Source of the DNA: Cynocephalus volans
Lineage: Eukaryota > Chordata > Mammalia > Dermoptera > Cynocephalidae
Assembly: GCF_027409185.1 (NCBI RefSeq)
Contig: NC_084462.1
Coordinates: 83,004,179-83,068,178, forward strand
Length of the DNA: 64,000 nucleotides
Direction of reading: 5' to 3'
Made by a program: the position numbers and the translations under genes. The notes under the pieces were generated by a model that was not told the origin of the DNA, did no database searches, and saw nothing but the letters and a program-made list of their open reading frames with translations. Below, one piece after another: positions 12,492 through 23,402 of this stretch (position 1 is the first letter of the stretch; every line of letters starts with the position of its first letter).

Positions 12492-14398
12492 TTTAAAAAA
12501 ATTTTTAACTGCTTTATTGAGGTGTAGTTGATATACGAAAAACTGCACATATTTAACGTATACGATTTGATGGGTTTAGACATATGCATACACCTGTGAA
12601 GCCATCACAACAATCAAGGTAATAAAAGTATCCATCTCTGAAAGTTTCCTCCTATTTCCCCCCTTTTCTTTTTTTGGTAAGAACATTTAACTTGAGATCT
12701 ACCTTCTTAAATTTTTCAGTGTTCAATATATTATTGTTTGACGGTAGGCACTGTGTTGTACAGCAGATCTCTAGAATTTATTTATCTTGCATAACTGAAA
12801 CTTTATACCTGTTGAACAACTGCTAATTCCCCGTCCCACCCCAGCCCTTGGTAACCACCATTTCACTCTGTTTCTGTGAGTTGGACTAGTAGATGTCTAA
12901 TATAAATGGGATCATGCAGTGTTTGTTCTTCTGGGACTGGCTCATTTCACTTAACATAATATCCTTAAAGTTCATTCATGTTGTCACAAATGGCAGGATT
13001 TCCTTACTTTTTAAGGCTGAATAGTATTTTTATTGTATGTATATACCACATTTTCTTTATTCATCCTTTGATGGACATTTAGGTTGTTCTCATATCTTGG
13101 CTAAACTGAATGATGCTGCAGTGAACATGGGAGTGCAGATATCTCTTTGATTATAGTGATTTTATTTCCTTTGGATATATATGCAGAAGTGGGATTGCTG
13201 GATCACCTACTGGTTCATTTTAATTTTTTGAGGAATCTCCATACTGTTTTCCACAGACGTTGCACCATTTTACATTCCTGCCAACAGTGTAGAAGGGTTC
13301 CAGTTTCTCCACGTACTTGCTAAGATTTATCTTTTTTTAAAAAATAGCAGCCATCCTACAGATGTGAGGTGATATTTCATTATGGTTTTGATTTGCATTT
13401 CCCCAATCTTAGTGATTTTGAGCACCGTTTTACACACCTGTTGGCCATTTGTATGTCCTTGGAGAAATGTCTATTCAAGTACTGAGCCCATTTTTTAAAA
13501 ATCTGGTTATTAGGTTTTTTGTTTTTTTTTTTTTTTTTTTGCTATTGAGTTATAGGAGTTCCTTCTGTATTTTGGAGATTAACTCCTTATCAGATATATG
13601 GTTTGCAAATATTTTCTCCTATTCTATAAGTTGCCTTTTCACTCTGTTGACTGTTTTGTTTGCTGTACAGAAGCTTTTCAGTATAATATAGTTCTGCTTA
13701 TCTATTTTTGCTTTCGTTGCCTGTGCTTTTTATATAAGATCCAGGAAATCATGATCAAGATCAAAGTCAAGAAGCTTTTCCCCTGTTTTCCTTTAGGAGT
13801 TTTATAGTTTTGGGTCTTATGTTTAAAAGGGTACTTCAAAAAGTTCATAGAAAGATTCATACTACCTTTCAATTCTTTTTTTCTGTGAACTTTTTGAACT
13901 ACCCTTATATATCTTTAATTCACTTTGAGTTGATTTTTTGTGTATGATTTAAGATGTATCCAATTTTATTCTCTCAGATATAGATATCCAGTTTTTCCAA
14001 GCCATTTGTTGAAGACTATTCTTTCCCCCATTGTTTATGCTTGTTGAAGATCAGTTCACTGTGTATCATGGGTTCATTTTGGGCTTTCTATTCTATTACA
14101 TTGGTCTATGTCTATCTTTATGCCTGTGCCATGCTGTTTTAATTATTGCAGCTTTGTAATATATTTTGAAATAAGGAAGTGTGAGACGTTCAGTGTTCTT
14201 TCTCAAGATCTGGGATCTTTTTATAGTTCCATATGAATTTTAGGATTGTTTTTTCTATTTCTTTAAAAAATGCCATTGGGATTTTGATGGGGATAGCACT
14301 GAATCTGTAGAGTGCTTGGGTAATATGAACATTTTAACAATATTAAGTTTTTTCAATTCATAGATACAAGATGTCTTTCCACTTGTTCATGTCTTGAA
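12492..14398 (-). mobile_element. 5'-truncated L1 insertion with target duplication
   Basis: Reverse-complement L1 3' end and ORF2 from a T-rich start (3' tail) to GATGTCTTTCCACTTGTTCA near 14371. It is flanked by the direct repeat AGAAGGCCATTT at 12480-12491 and 14399-14410, a 12-bp target duplication. A MITE at 13827-13909 and a T22-type run near 13520 lie inside. Confidence 0.85.
13827..13909 (+). mobile_element. Palindromic mariner-like MITE, copy 3
   Basis: The arms AGGGTACTTCAAAAAGTTC and GAACTTTTTGAACTACCCT are near-perfect reverse complements at the ends. The insertion site is inside the minus-strand L1, so the MITE is younger than that L1. Confidence 0.8.
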
Positions 14399-14410
14399 AG
14401 AAGGCCATTT

Positions 14411-15369
14411 ATAACTGATGAACTAGGCTCAGGACTATACTGCCTTTTACTTATTGTTTATTTTACCATAATTTTGCTATTAACAAATGTTCTAACTAGT
14501 TTTACTTTGTTCTGAAGTCATAGCCTGCACATTTGTTTGAATCAGAAATTTTGCAAATTTATGACAAGGATAACTAAATAAATGTGGGTGGATCAATCAC
14601 ATCATAGAAAAAGAACTGAACATACGTGGTGGTTTAATATCTTCCGTACAAAGGAAATTATTATGTGTGGTCCCCTATTTTCCTCTTTGACATTTATGTC
14701 ATTACTTATAGCCCAACATGTTTTCAGCTGAATCTATTCACCATAAAAATGTCTGTTGAGATAATAGATTACATAAAAACTTGGTTGTTGGGCATTTAGC
14801 CAAATGGAAATTGTGGTCACAAGTTGAAGGGAGCTTTTATATCTTTAAGAAAACTTGAAGTTCAAAGAAAGTTTTTGTGGAGAACTGTAATCGGTAAGTT
14901 AACAAACAAGGGAAACTCCAAATTGAAGTTAGTTCTCAGTAGCAAATTATAGTAAAACCTGTATTTACGGTTGCTCAGACGAGACCAGGCAGGCAAGTTA
15001 CAGGAGGGAAAAGAGTCCGACACATCAGGTGCAATGCACACATTATCTCTGTGCATAAAAGTAGCTCACAAGCATCTGGCAAAGACAGCAGCACTCCATT
15101 CCCTATATTCTCGTGGTTCTCTATCTATATTTTTAGCATTTATACTTATCATATTAGATAAACATAATGTGTGTATGTGCTTGTGTATATTTGTATTGTT
15201 AATAGAAGTAATGTAAATTGTACATGATATTTTTTATAGAGAAATGAAAATCAGCCATAGTTTTATCTCCATAAATCCACACTGCATTGTGTGATCTTCT
15301 GGTATTTTTTCTTGTATATTTTTTCTATATATTTGTACTCTACCACCTCCACACACACACACAAAATTT
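14411..15369. other. NEDD4: Intron without recognised features
   Basis: Unique-looking AT-rich intron; a short (AC)5-6 run near 15352 is the only low-complexity spot. Confidence 0.55.
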
Positions 15370-15458
15370 GGTGTGATATTTTTCTTTTCCTTTTTTGTTT
15401 TAAAGAAAATGAAATTTTATTAGTATTATTTTTTTCATTCTAGGATGTTGTTACAGAG

Positions 15459-15530
15459 TGATTGGGAGGGAGGGAGAGAGGGAAAAGGGGAAGGAAATGG
15501 GATGGAAGAAGGAGGGAGGAGGAGGGGTGG
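15459..15530. repeat. Homopurine tract
   Basis: About 70 bp almost wholly G and A on the plus strand (GGGAGGGAGGGAGAGAGGG and onward), the CT-rich block near the 3' end of the retroelement. It could form triplex or G-quadruplex structure. Confidence 0.8.
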
Positions 15531-15591
15531 GATTGAGGACTGTGGCACCCCCCACATTCCCTCAGGGGAGAACAGGGGGCTTCCAGCCATG

Positions 15592-15905
15592 GCTTGATCA
15601 TTGCTGGGCTGGGTGCAGATGTCAGGGGGGTGTGCAAAAGCCCTCGCCTCCTACCATCCCAGCATGGGAACCCAGGGCCCTTCTTGCTGCAGTTTGGTGG
15701 TCATAGCTGGGCTGGTTGCACGTGTTGAGGGGGATGTGCCCAAGGCCCAAGGTCCCCTGCCACTCTGGTTCGGGAGAGCCTGGGGCACTTCCTGCAGTGG
15801 CTCGGTGGTCACCGCTGGGCTAGCTGCAGGTATGGGGGGGCGTGGCCGAGGCCCTCATCCCCCACGCTTGGGATTGGTTGCAGGTGTTGGGGGCCATTGC
15901 TGAGG
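15592..15905 (-). repeat. GC-rich tandem repeat, about 106-bp period
   Basis: GGTGGTCATAGCTGGGCTG at 15696 recurs as GGTGGTCACCGCTGGGCTA at 15804 (108 bp) and in diverged form near 15592. Spaced GGGG and GGCC blocks recur with the same period. It is part of the 1.7-kb retroelement. Confidence 0.75.
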
Positions 15906-15999
15906 CCCCCAGCCCTCCCTCCTTTCTGTCTTGGTATCCCAGGCAACTTCTGGTCCTTCTATGCATTATAGGTATTCTTTGGTGAAGTGAGACCTTTAC

Positions 16000-16175
16000 A
16001 GGACCAGCCTGTGGCTCACTCGGGAGAGTGAGGTGCTGATAACACCAAGGCCACGGTTTCAGATCCCTATATAGGGATGGCCAGTTAGCTCACTGGCTGA
16101 GCGTGGTGCTGACAACACCAAGCCAAGGGTTAAGATCCCCTTACCAGTCATTTTTTAAAAAAAAAGAGAGAGAGA
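16000..16175 (+). mobile_element. CYN-type tRNA-Ile-derived SINE (dimeric)
   Basis: Two tRNA-like halves (GTGGCTCACTCGGGAGAGTG with GCTGATAACACC, and TTAGCTCACTGGCTGAGCG with GCTGACAACACC) match tRNA-Ile, followed by an A- and GA-rich tail. Target duplication GAGACCTTTAC at 15989-15999 and 16176-16186. Confidence 0.9.
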
Positions 16176-17329
16176 GAGACCTTTACTAGTTAATATGAAA
16201 CTTTGTCTCTGGTTGCAGGTACCTTGTTTTTTCTTTCAATTCTGTGTTGGATTATTTGCTGCTTCCACCACTTAAACTCTGCACTGGAACGAATTTGTTG
16301 TCCTTTGCTTAGTTCTAAAATAGGGGAACTTCCTGTGGGGAACAGCACTTGAGCTCTGTGGTTTATCTAAATTGCTGCTTTGCTGCTGATTTCCTAGGGA
16401 AGGCTTTTCATGCAGCTCAGGTTTTAATGGTTGACTTTATAGGTACTTCTGGCTCTGGAGAGATCTGAAACCCTGGTCTGGGCCTGAATCTTTTCATCAA
16501 ACTGCACCCCATGCAATTCTATATTCCTTATCAGTCTCCTCTGAGTGGTCCTTCACTGATGGGGTGCAGATCAGCTTTCCTAGCTGTGCCCCAGTGTTCT
16601 CCCGATGGGCCTGTCTCCCCCACTGCCTGTGCTGCAAACACTTCCCATGGGATGGGCCATGCACCAGTCCCTTGTGATGACTCACTGGCATGTGAATGGC
16701 TCCTTCAGTTGTTGTGACTCCTTGCTCCTATGTGGGTCCATGGGAACCCTATTAGTGGTCTTGCTGCCCTGGCAGTCACCAAGTCCCTCTTCTCCCCTGC
16801 CGCCTCCAAGCAACTCCGTCTGAAGGGTACAGCTGTGGCTTTTTCTGGCTCCTGCTTTGTGCGCTCAGCAGCTCCAGCCTGGACGCAGCTGGGGCTCAAT
16901 ACGTTACAGTTTTTTCTTTTTCTCATTGTGGCTTCTCCTGCCCTCATGCACACTGTAGGTCTCTCCTCCTCTTCCCCTGAGCTCTAGAGGCTCCAGCTTG
17001 GCTGTAGTTGTTTTTTTAGAGTTGTAAATTGGTTGATTTGTGGGAGAGAGTGATGCTGGAAACTGTCTATTCTGCCCTCTTGACTGGAAGTACTGGTGTG
17101 ATATTTTTCTATACTTGTTTCTCAGTACTTTGCCAATGCTTGTTAATGAGATAATCGTCAACACTATCCTCAAGGGATCCTCAAGGTTCTAGTGTGGACG
17201 ACTGTGAACAAGTAACTCAGAATAATTACCAGCGTGCTAAGCATTATGAAAGGGCAGATACAGAGTGATGGGGAGTGAGGATGGGCTCACTTAGTCTAGA
17301 GGGTTTAGGGAAGGCCCCTCTGAGAAAGT

Positions 17330-17770
17330 GCATCACTTAGGATGCTTTCAGCTTCAAGTAATAGATTTGAAGTAAAAACTAAAACTGGTTTAGACAATAA
17401 GCACATTTGTTATCTCTAATCACAAGAAGCTTAGAGGGAGGTGGGTTACTGCCCTGGAGTGAGTCATATCTGACCCAGCTTCTCCAGAATTCTCTTGGCT
17501 TTTCTCTCCCTGGTCACAAAATGTTTACAGCAGTTCCAAGTCTCGTATCCTGACACAATGATGTCTAGAAGCAGCAAAGGGAGAGTTTTTGCTTATTTCT
17601 TTTGTTTTGTTTTTTCATGTGTCTCTTTTAAAAAGTGAAGGACCCTTTCCCAAAAGACCCATCACGAGACTTGGATTCTTATCTGTTGGGCCACAGTTGG
17701 GTCATATGCATATTTCTAATCTGTCATTGGTAGGGAGAGCGGAATTACATTGAGGCTTAGAGGAACCAAG
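17330..17770 (+). repeat. Old placental interspersed repeat, family not assigned
   Basis: The order CTTTCAGCTTCAAGTAATAG, TTTGTTATCTCTAATCACAA, CCTGACACAATGATGTCTAG and GGGTCATATGCATATTTCT is that of a common placental repeat I cannot name. The stretch 17111-17329 shows nothing. Confidence 0.45.
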
Positions 17771-17844
17771 ACTGGAGTGGCTGTCTCTGTCTGACACACA
17801 TTGTCATCCAATATTTGAATAAAACCAGAATTCTATTAGCTAGG

Positions 17845-18420
17845 TAGAATGGGGGCATTCCATCAATAGAATACTAAGTAAATTATGGTACATCCATACA
17901 GCAAAACCCTAATTGCTGTTTAAAAAGAGGAAGATCTATGTATTATCTTGATAGAGTGTTAGTTTCAGAATATATTAAGTGAAGGAATAAAGGTACAGAA
18001 TGTTGTGTATAGGATGCTCCTATTTGTATGAAACCAGAAATTTTTTAAATGCTCTTTCATATGCTGGTATTTGCAGAAGATACTTCTGGAAGGACGTAAG
18101 AAACTTTACAGTATTTGCTCTGGGGGTTGCACCTGGATAATACAGAGATTTATATATATATATACATATATATTTTTTTTTTGACCAGTAAGGGGATCGC
18201 AACCCTCGGCATGGTGTGGTCTGCGCCACACTCAGCCATTGAACTAACCGGCCGTCCCTATATAGGATCCGAACCCAGGGCCTCGGCACTACAAGCGCCA
18301 CACTCTCCCGAGTGAGCCACAGGGCTGGCCCCAGAGATTTATAATTTACTGTATATCCTTTTGTACTATTTGAGTTTTTCCCCTATTACCATGTATCTGT
18401 AATTTATTTTTATATTTATT
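17845..18420 (+). mobile_element. L1M 3' fragment, interrupted by a CYN SINE
   Basis: TACATCCATACAGCAAAACC, TTAAGTGAAGGAATAAAGG, TTGTGTATAGGATGCTCCTA and TGTATATCCTTTTGTACTAT are in L1M 3' order, with the SINE at 18155-18331 between them. Confidence 0.7.
18155..18331 (-). mobile_element. CYN-type tRNA-derived SINE
   Basis: Reverse orientation, poly-T and TA-rich at left. The B-box appears as GGATCCGAACCC and the 5' end as GAGTGAGCCACAGGGCTGG. Perfect 12-bp target duplication CAGAGATTTATA at 18143-18154 and 18332-18343. Confidence 0.9.
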
Positions 18421-18559
18421 GATTAGAAATAACTATCTGTATAGAGAAACAAAGTAGAGAGACATGTAAATAAAAATGTCTGAATACTTCCTATTTATAT
18501 AACGCTTTATGCTTGTAAAAATACTCATCTAGAGTAATTCATTCAACTTTTTACACAGT

Positions 18560-19060
18560 TTTTATTTTAGAATGTACTTACAACATATGTCCACACAACA
18601 CTTGTGCACAAATATTCATAGCAATATTATTCATAAGAGTCAAAAAGTAGAAACAACCCAAATGTCCATCAACTGCTGAATGGATGAACAAAATGAGGTA
18701 TATACATACAATGAAATATTATTCATCAGTGAAAAGAAATGAAATACTCATACATGGTACAATATGGATGAATCTTAAAAACATTATGCTAAGTGAAAGA
18801 AGCCAATTACTAAAGACCCACATACTGTATGATTCTACTTATATGAAATGTCCTGAACAGGTGAATCTATGGAGACAGAAAGTAGATTAGTGGTTGCCTG
18901 GGACTGGGAAGGTTGAAGGGAAATGAGGATTGTCTGCTAAAAGGCACAGGGTTTCTTTTTGGGGTGGTGTACATTCTGTGAATATACTAAATACCATTGA
19001 ATTGTATACTTTAAAGGGGTCAAGTGCATGGTATATGAATACATCTCAATAAAACTATTT
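18560..19060 (+). mobile_element. L1M 3' fragment
   Basis: AACAACCCAAATGTCCATCA, TATGGATGAATCTTAAAAAC, GTATGATTCTACTTATATGA and TTTAAAGGGGTCAAGTGCAT are typical of the L1MB/L1MC 3' end. Confidence 0.85.
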
Positions 19061-19716
19061 TTTAAGTTTTATTGCTGGCAGAACTTCTGGAACATTGATT
19101 CATGTTCTTTGTGAACACGGCAGAATAATACACTTATCAATATCTTTGTTCTGTTTTGAAAATTGGGTACTTCCCTGGCAAATTCTTTCTCTGCTCTTTT
19201 ATGTATTTATAGATTTACGTACTTAATCCTTTTTACAAAAAGCCTACCACGGTATTTTTTATTTCTTCTGCTTTCATTGTGTTGCTGTTGAAAAATATGG
19301 TTCTTGTTCCTTTTCTCTCTCTGAAAAATTTAATAATTATCTTTATCAAAGTGTTTTAAATTTTCACAGTGATACATCTTGTGTATACAGTTTTTAAAAT
19401 TCATTGTATTGGGTCTTTGGTAAGCATTTTAATCTAAAGCATTACTATTTCCTTTCAGCTCAGAAAATTTTTTGTGTGAGTAATTTTTCTTCCCACTGTT
19501 TGTATTAGCATTTGGGGATTCCAACTAGTTGCATGCAGAGTTGACTAGACTAATTTTCTGTTTTCTCAATCAAAATTCCTCGTGTGAACCACAGAATCGG
19601 AAAATGATTTCAGTGACTGTCTTCTCACATCTTCCAAGGATGGTCTTAACCAGTACCATTCTAGATACATGGGAGAGGATTTAGTAGATAATGTGCTATG
19701 AATGTCTTACTTAGGA

Positions 19717-19930
19717 CAGAGGTCAGCATACTTTTTCTCAAAGGGCCAGATAGTAAATATTTTAGGTGTTGTGGTACAGGAGGCAAAATTGAGGCTACTG
19801 TGTAGGTACTCATATATTCATTTAAAACATATCCATACAAAAAATCTAAAAGGCATTTTTATCTTTTGAGCCATAAAAAAAGGAGGGGGCTGGCTGGATT
19901 TGGCCCTCAAGCCATAGTTTGCCCAACCTG
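19717..19930 (+). mobile_element. Non-autonomous hAT (Charlie-type) DNA transposon
   Basis: It opens CAGAGGTCAGCATACTTTTT, continues AAGGGCCAGATAGTAAATAT and ends GCCATAGTTTGCCCAACCTG, a known MER-type hAT layout with inverted ends. The flanks share TTAGG-like bases, compatible with a decayed 8-bp duplication. Confidence 0.75.
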
Positions 19931-20450
19931 TTTTAGGGAATTAGGGGTTAATTCTTTCACTGAATCTGTTCAGAAAATCTTCTTTTTAATTTTCTCTCTT
20001 ATTTTCCTTCAACTTAACTTTTTGTTCTACATTTTGGGAGATTTCCACAAATTTACTTTAAACTGCTTCTGTTTGAATTCAACAGCCATTTTTAGTTTCA
20101 ACACCTCTTCTTTATGCTCCGCTTGTTCCCTTTTTATAATATCCTGTTTTTGTTTTATAGATGCAAGACTTTCCTAAAACTTCTAAGTATTTATATACTT
20201 ACAGTTTTTAAAAGTGTTTTTTTCTTTTGTTTCCTGAATTATGTCTTTTTCCTTTGGGGTCAGTTTTTCTGTTTTGTATGTCTGTGATCTCTGGTAATCT
20301 AGTTATATACTTAACAGTGATAAAATAGAAAATCCTTCTATTGCTTCTCAACAATTACATGTTACATTTTTAGTTACCTTAAAACTGATGCTTACATTTT
20401 GTTAAATCTCTACGTGAAATTACACACAAAAAGAAAATCTCTAATAATGC

Positions 20451-20451
<1 letters not shown>

Positions 20452-20484
<33 letters not shown>
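20452..20484. repeat. (TG)n microsatellite
   Basis: About 16 TG units. Confidence 0.95.
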
Positions 20485-20485
<1 letters not shown>

Positions 20486-20869
20486 CCATCTAGAGGTTAA
20501 GATGGTATATGAGACATTCTCTCATTAGGGACAATTGCTCCCTTTCCTTCAACACTGTGTTCTTTGGATGGTTTCTGAATTCCTCTGCCTTCCTTCATCA
20601 CATCCATCCTTGCTTCATCTGTCTACTAAGGAATAGTTGAAATTGCTCATCTATTGATGTCCCTCTCATATTATCTTTGCTATAATGGTTTTCTGTCTTT
20701 TTCAAACTCCTTTCCTATAATTTAAGTAGAATCTCAGGAGGGAGGGAATAAATATTTGTGTTCAGGTTACCATTTTGAATTAATATTCTCACTACACACT
20801 TTTTATTATATTTTTGCATTTATTGTATGCCTCTGATTTTTTTTCAATGTAAATAAGTTTTTTATGGTG

Positions 20870-21500
20870 TTTATAATTCAGTAGGGAGACATCACAAATA
20901 CCTGTAAGTGTTGTAATAAACTAGTACTTTAAAAGCAGAGGAGTAGGAGTCAACGGGGAGAGAAGGCTTTAAGGAGATGTTGACATTTGAGCTGAGGCTT
21001 GAATGAAGGGTAGAATTTGGACATGTAGAGTAAAGAAGGTGTTGCAAGTAGAGAAACCTTAACATGTACAGAAGTACAGATCAGAAAATGCAGTAAGCAG
21101 TGAGTACTGAGTATCTAGTTTGATTTGAGCATAGGGTATATGTGTATTTGGGTTGACAGGGGGACAATAGAAGGAGACGAGGCCAGAAAGGCAAATTGGA
21201 CTCAGCTCATGATGGATTATTACACGTTCAGGTGTTTGGATTTTATTATTTAGACCATTGGGAACAGCTTTTGAGTAGGGCAGTAAATATGGCCTAAACT
21301 GTCTTTTAGGTAAGTCACTTCAGATAAAGTAGGAAATATAGATTAAGATAGTCAAGATAGAGTATCTGTTAAGAAGCTGTTAATTACAGCCTGAACCTTG
21401 ACAGCAGGTTATCTGTTTTCTTAGCAATATTCATTGAACATCTGCTAGGTACTTTGACAGACACTGATGCTTTTGAGTTTTTCCCTCAGAATGTTTTTAG
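20870..21500 (-). mobile_element. L2 LINE 3' remnant
   Basis: GATGTTGACATTTGAGCTGA (20977), TGGATTTTATTATTTAGACC (21237) and GAGTAGGGCAGTAAATATGG (21274) are reverse-complement L2 3' ORF sequence. CATTGAACATCTGCTAGGTA near 21432 is a further 3'-end piece. Confidence 0.65.
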
Positions 21501-21639
21501 AGCCCTGTTTCCCTCCTTACGCTCACTGGGGCTATCCTGGGCAAAGCTCTAATCACTTAATGTCTGAGTTACGAGAGCTGTAGTCACTGTGGACTCCAGG
21601 GTTTTTCTCCAGTCCAATAAATTTTGTGTACCACTGACA

Positions 21640-22000
21640 AAATAATATTTATACATGACCTAAATAATGTTATTTCTCCTTTTAAAACTGCTTTTTTCCT
21701 CTATCAATCATGTTTTAACTCCCTTTCTGTATTTCAATGGCCCAACCCAGCTCTACTCTAACCAAATTTTTCTTGCCACTCTCTAATACAAAAATATTCT
21801 TGTCTGATCTCCTTAGAGCATGCTCATTCTGCCCCCAGGCCTTCTTTCCTCATGTGACCTCCCTGCTATGAATGTTCTCTACACTTTCTTACTTAAATTC
21901 TTCCCATCTTTCAAGTCTCAGCTCAGTTTCATTTCCTCCCCAAAAGTTCTTCTACATCTTCTTTGAAGAGATTATTGTCTTATAGCATTTTTCTATCTCC
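21640..22000 (+). mobile_element. L2 LINE fragment
   Basis: CAGGCCTTCTTTCCTCATGT and TTCAAGTCTCAGCTCAGTTT (21910) match the sense L2 3' region. Confidence 0.6.
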
Positions 22001-22209
22001 ATGGTGTCTAGCCCTTGAGTGGGGCTTCTATCCTCAGGTGCTCCATGGTTACAATATGGCTGCAAGTGTGCCAGCTATACCAAATTCCAGGCAGGAAAGA
22101 GAAATGCAGTGGGCAAAAGTGACATCTCTTCCAGTTGAGTCAGTTCCCTTCAAAGAGCCCTCCCAGAGTTCCCATCCAGTGACTGGCACTAGGTTGGCCT
22201 CATAGGTGC

Positions 22210-22440
22210 CCCTAGGTTCAAGGGATGAATTTTTAGATAGACTTCTTCAGCATCTCCATCTTGAACAAATCTGGAGGGCACCATTCATGTAGAAAAGAAT
22301 ACATAGAATAGAATGAAGTATTCAATATCTTGATCTGGGTGTTGAAGACACCCTATACGTATATAAAAATTTGTTGTGATGTATAAAGATTAGTACACTT
22401 GGTACTATACTGAATGTATATTATACTTCAATTTAAAAAA
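22210..22440 (+). mobile_element. L1M 3' tail fragment
   Basis: GATCTGGGTGTTGAAGACAC, AAGATTAGTACACTTGGTAC and TATACTTCAATTTAAAAAAA are the usual L1M 3' terminal order. Confidence 0.6.
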
Positions 22441-23348
22441 ATTAATGGTCTTCTAAAGAGTTGTGCAGTATGATAAGCCTGGGCATACAGCTATAGGTGA
22501 AATTAGGATATGTTCTCAAAAGGGAGACATCGGGTTAGGTATCTGAACACGTTGTCACACGTATAAGACTTTTTTCAGAAGGCTGTCAGGACTTTTGACA
22601 TCTACATCAAAGTTTTAAAATATTGTAATGTTCAATGTAATATATGTATTATAGGGCAAAAAATGAACCTAAATGTGAGTATTTTTTATACATCATAACC
22701 TCCTGGTACAAAAAAAAGTACTGAAGATTTTCTTTGTGTTTTATAGTAAGTAGATTTTTAACTTGATGTTGAAACATTTCAGCAAAAATGAAGGCACTGT
22801 CTTTGAAAAATAAAATACTGTGCATAATTTTTACTAGTGTGCCACAAAATCTAAACAGTAAGTGAAGACTGAGTGTATACTTTTGGCTGCTTATGTGCTT
22901 TTTGTAGTAGAACAAATGATTTTCTTAAGTCAATACTAAGAGGATTCAGAACACTAGTTTCCATAAAATCAAAATCCACTTTTAGTTATTCTAAACTGAA
23001 AAATAAAAGTGAGTAAATAAAATTGATCATAAGAAGTTAAAATCTAGTGTAGATTTTTAAGTGTTTATAAATATTTAAATAAGCTTTTGAAATTTTATTT
23101 TACTTCCTTTCATTCTATTTTAGAAAAATATGAAAAACAACCAAATTCACTTTGTTGTTAAGGTAAAATGATTAGAAAATGAGTGACACATGACTGGTTT
23201 GCCTTTGTATTAAATATTTCATGTAATTTAAAATTCATCATAAATAACAGGAATTACAAAATGGCACCATTTTCAAGCATTTATTTCTCAGTATCTGTGG
23301 ATCAATGTTCACTTGCTTTTAAAGAAAGGTTGTGTTTTTCTTATTTAG
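22441..23348. other. NEDD4: Intron without recognised features
   Basis: AT-rich intron ahead of the 23349 exon; no repeat recognised. Confidence 0.5.
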
Positions 23349-23402
23349 GTTCATCCTCAGCAGCACCGGCTTCTTTTTGAAGTGTTTGATGAAAATCGAT
23401 TG
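23349..23402 (+). CDS. NEDD4: NEDD4 exon, C2 (VHPQQHRLLFEVFDENRL)
   Basis: The 54-bp phase 0-0 exon encodes VHPQQHRLLFEVFDENRL, identical to the human residues I recall. The acceptor is TTATTTAG and the donor TTG|GTAAGT. FEVFDEN carries the second C2 calcium-loop acidic cluster. In the canonical transcript this exon joins the one at 59193, 35.8 kb downstream, passing over the long-isoform start exon, which has no evident acceptor role. Confidence 0.95.

Larger units (their letters stand above)
15386..17094 (-). mobile_element. 1.7-kb ORF-less retroelement with L1-5'UTR-like head, GC-rich tandem repeats and AATAAA tail
   Basis: It is flanked by the identical 16-bp repeat GGTGTGATATTTTTCT at 15370-15385 and 17095-17110. 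On the minus strand it begins AGTCAAGAGGGCAGAATAGA, like an L1 5' UTR start (AAGATGGCGGAATAGA-type), runs through about 1.1 kb of moderately GC-rich sequence, then about 3.5 copies of a 104-108-bp GC-rich repeat, then a CT-rich tract, then AATAAA and an A-rich end. No L1 ORF1 or ORF2 is present. It is interrupted by a CYN SINE at 16000-16175. It could be a spliced or prematurely polyadenylated L1 RNA, or a non-autonomous composite family of SVA-like layout. Confidence 0.7.
19300..20860 (-). mobile_element. HAL1/L1 ORF1-like remnant, interrupted by a hAT element
   Basis: On the plus strand, blocks such as TTTTGGGAGATTTCCACAAA (20033) and AATATCCTGTTTTTGTTTTA (20138) are the antisense of L1/HAL1 ORF1 coiled-coil sequence. 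A hAT element at 19717-19930 splits it, and a (TG)n run is at 20452-20484. The outer limits are uncertain; 19070-19300 shows nothing. Confidence 0.45.

Noticed and set aside
15440..16987. Several 60-100-codon open frames, some Gly/Pro-rich
   Set aside because: They lie in the ORF-less retroelement and its GC-rich tandem repeats, overlap each other on both strands and match no family I know.
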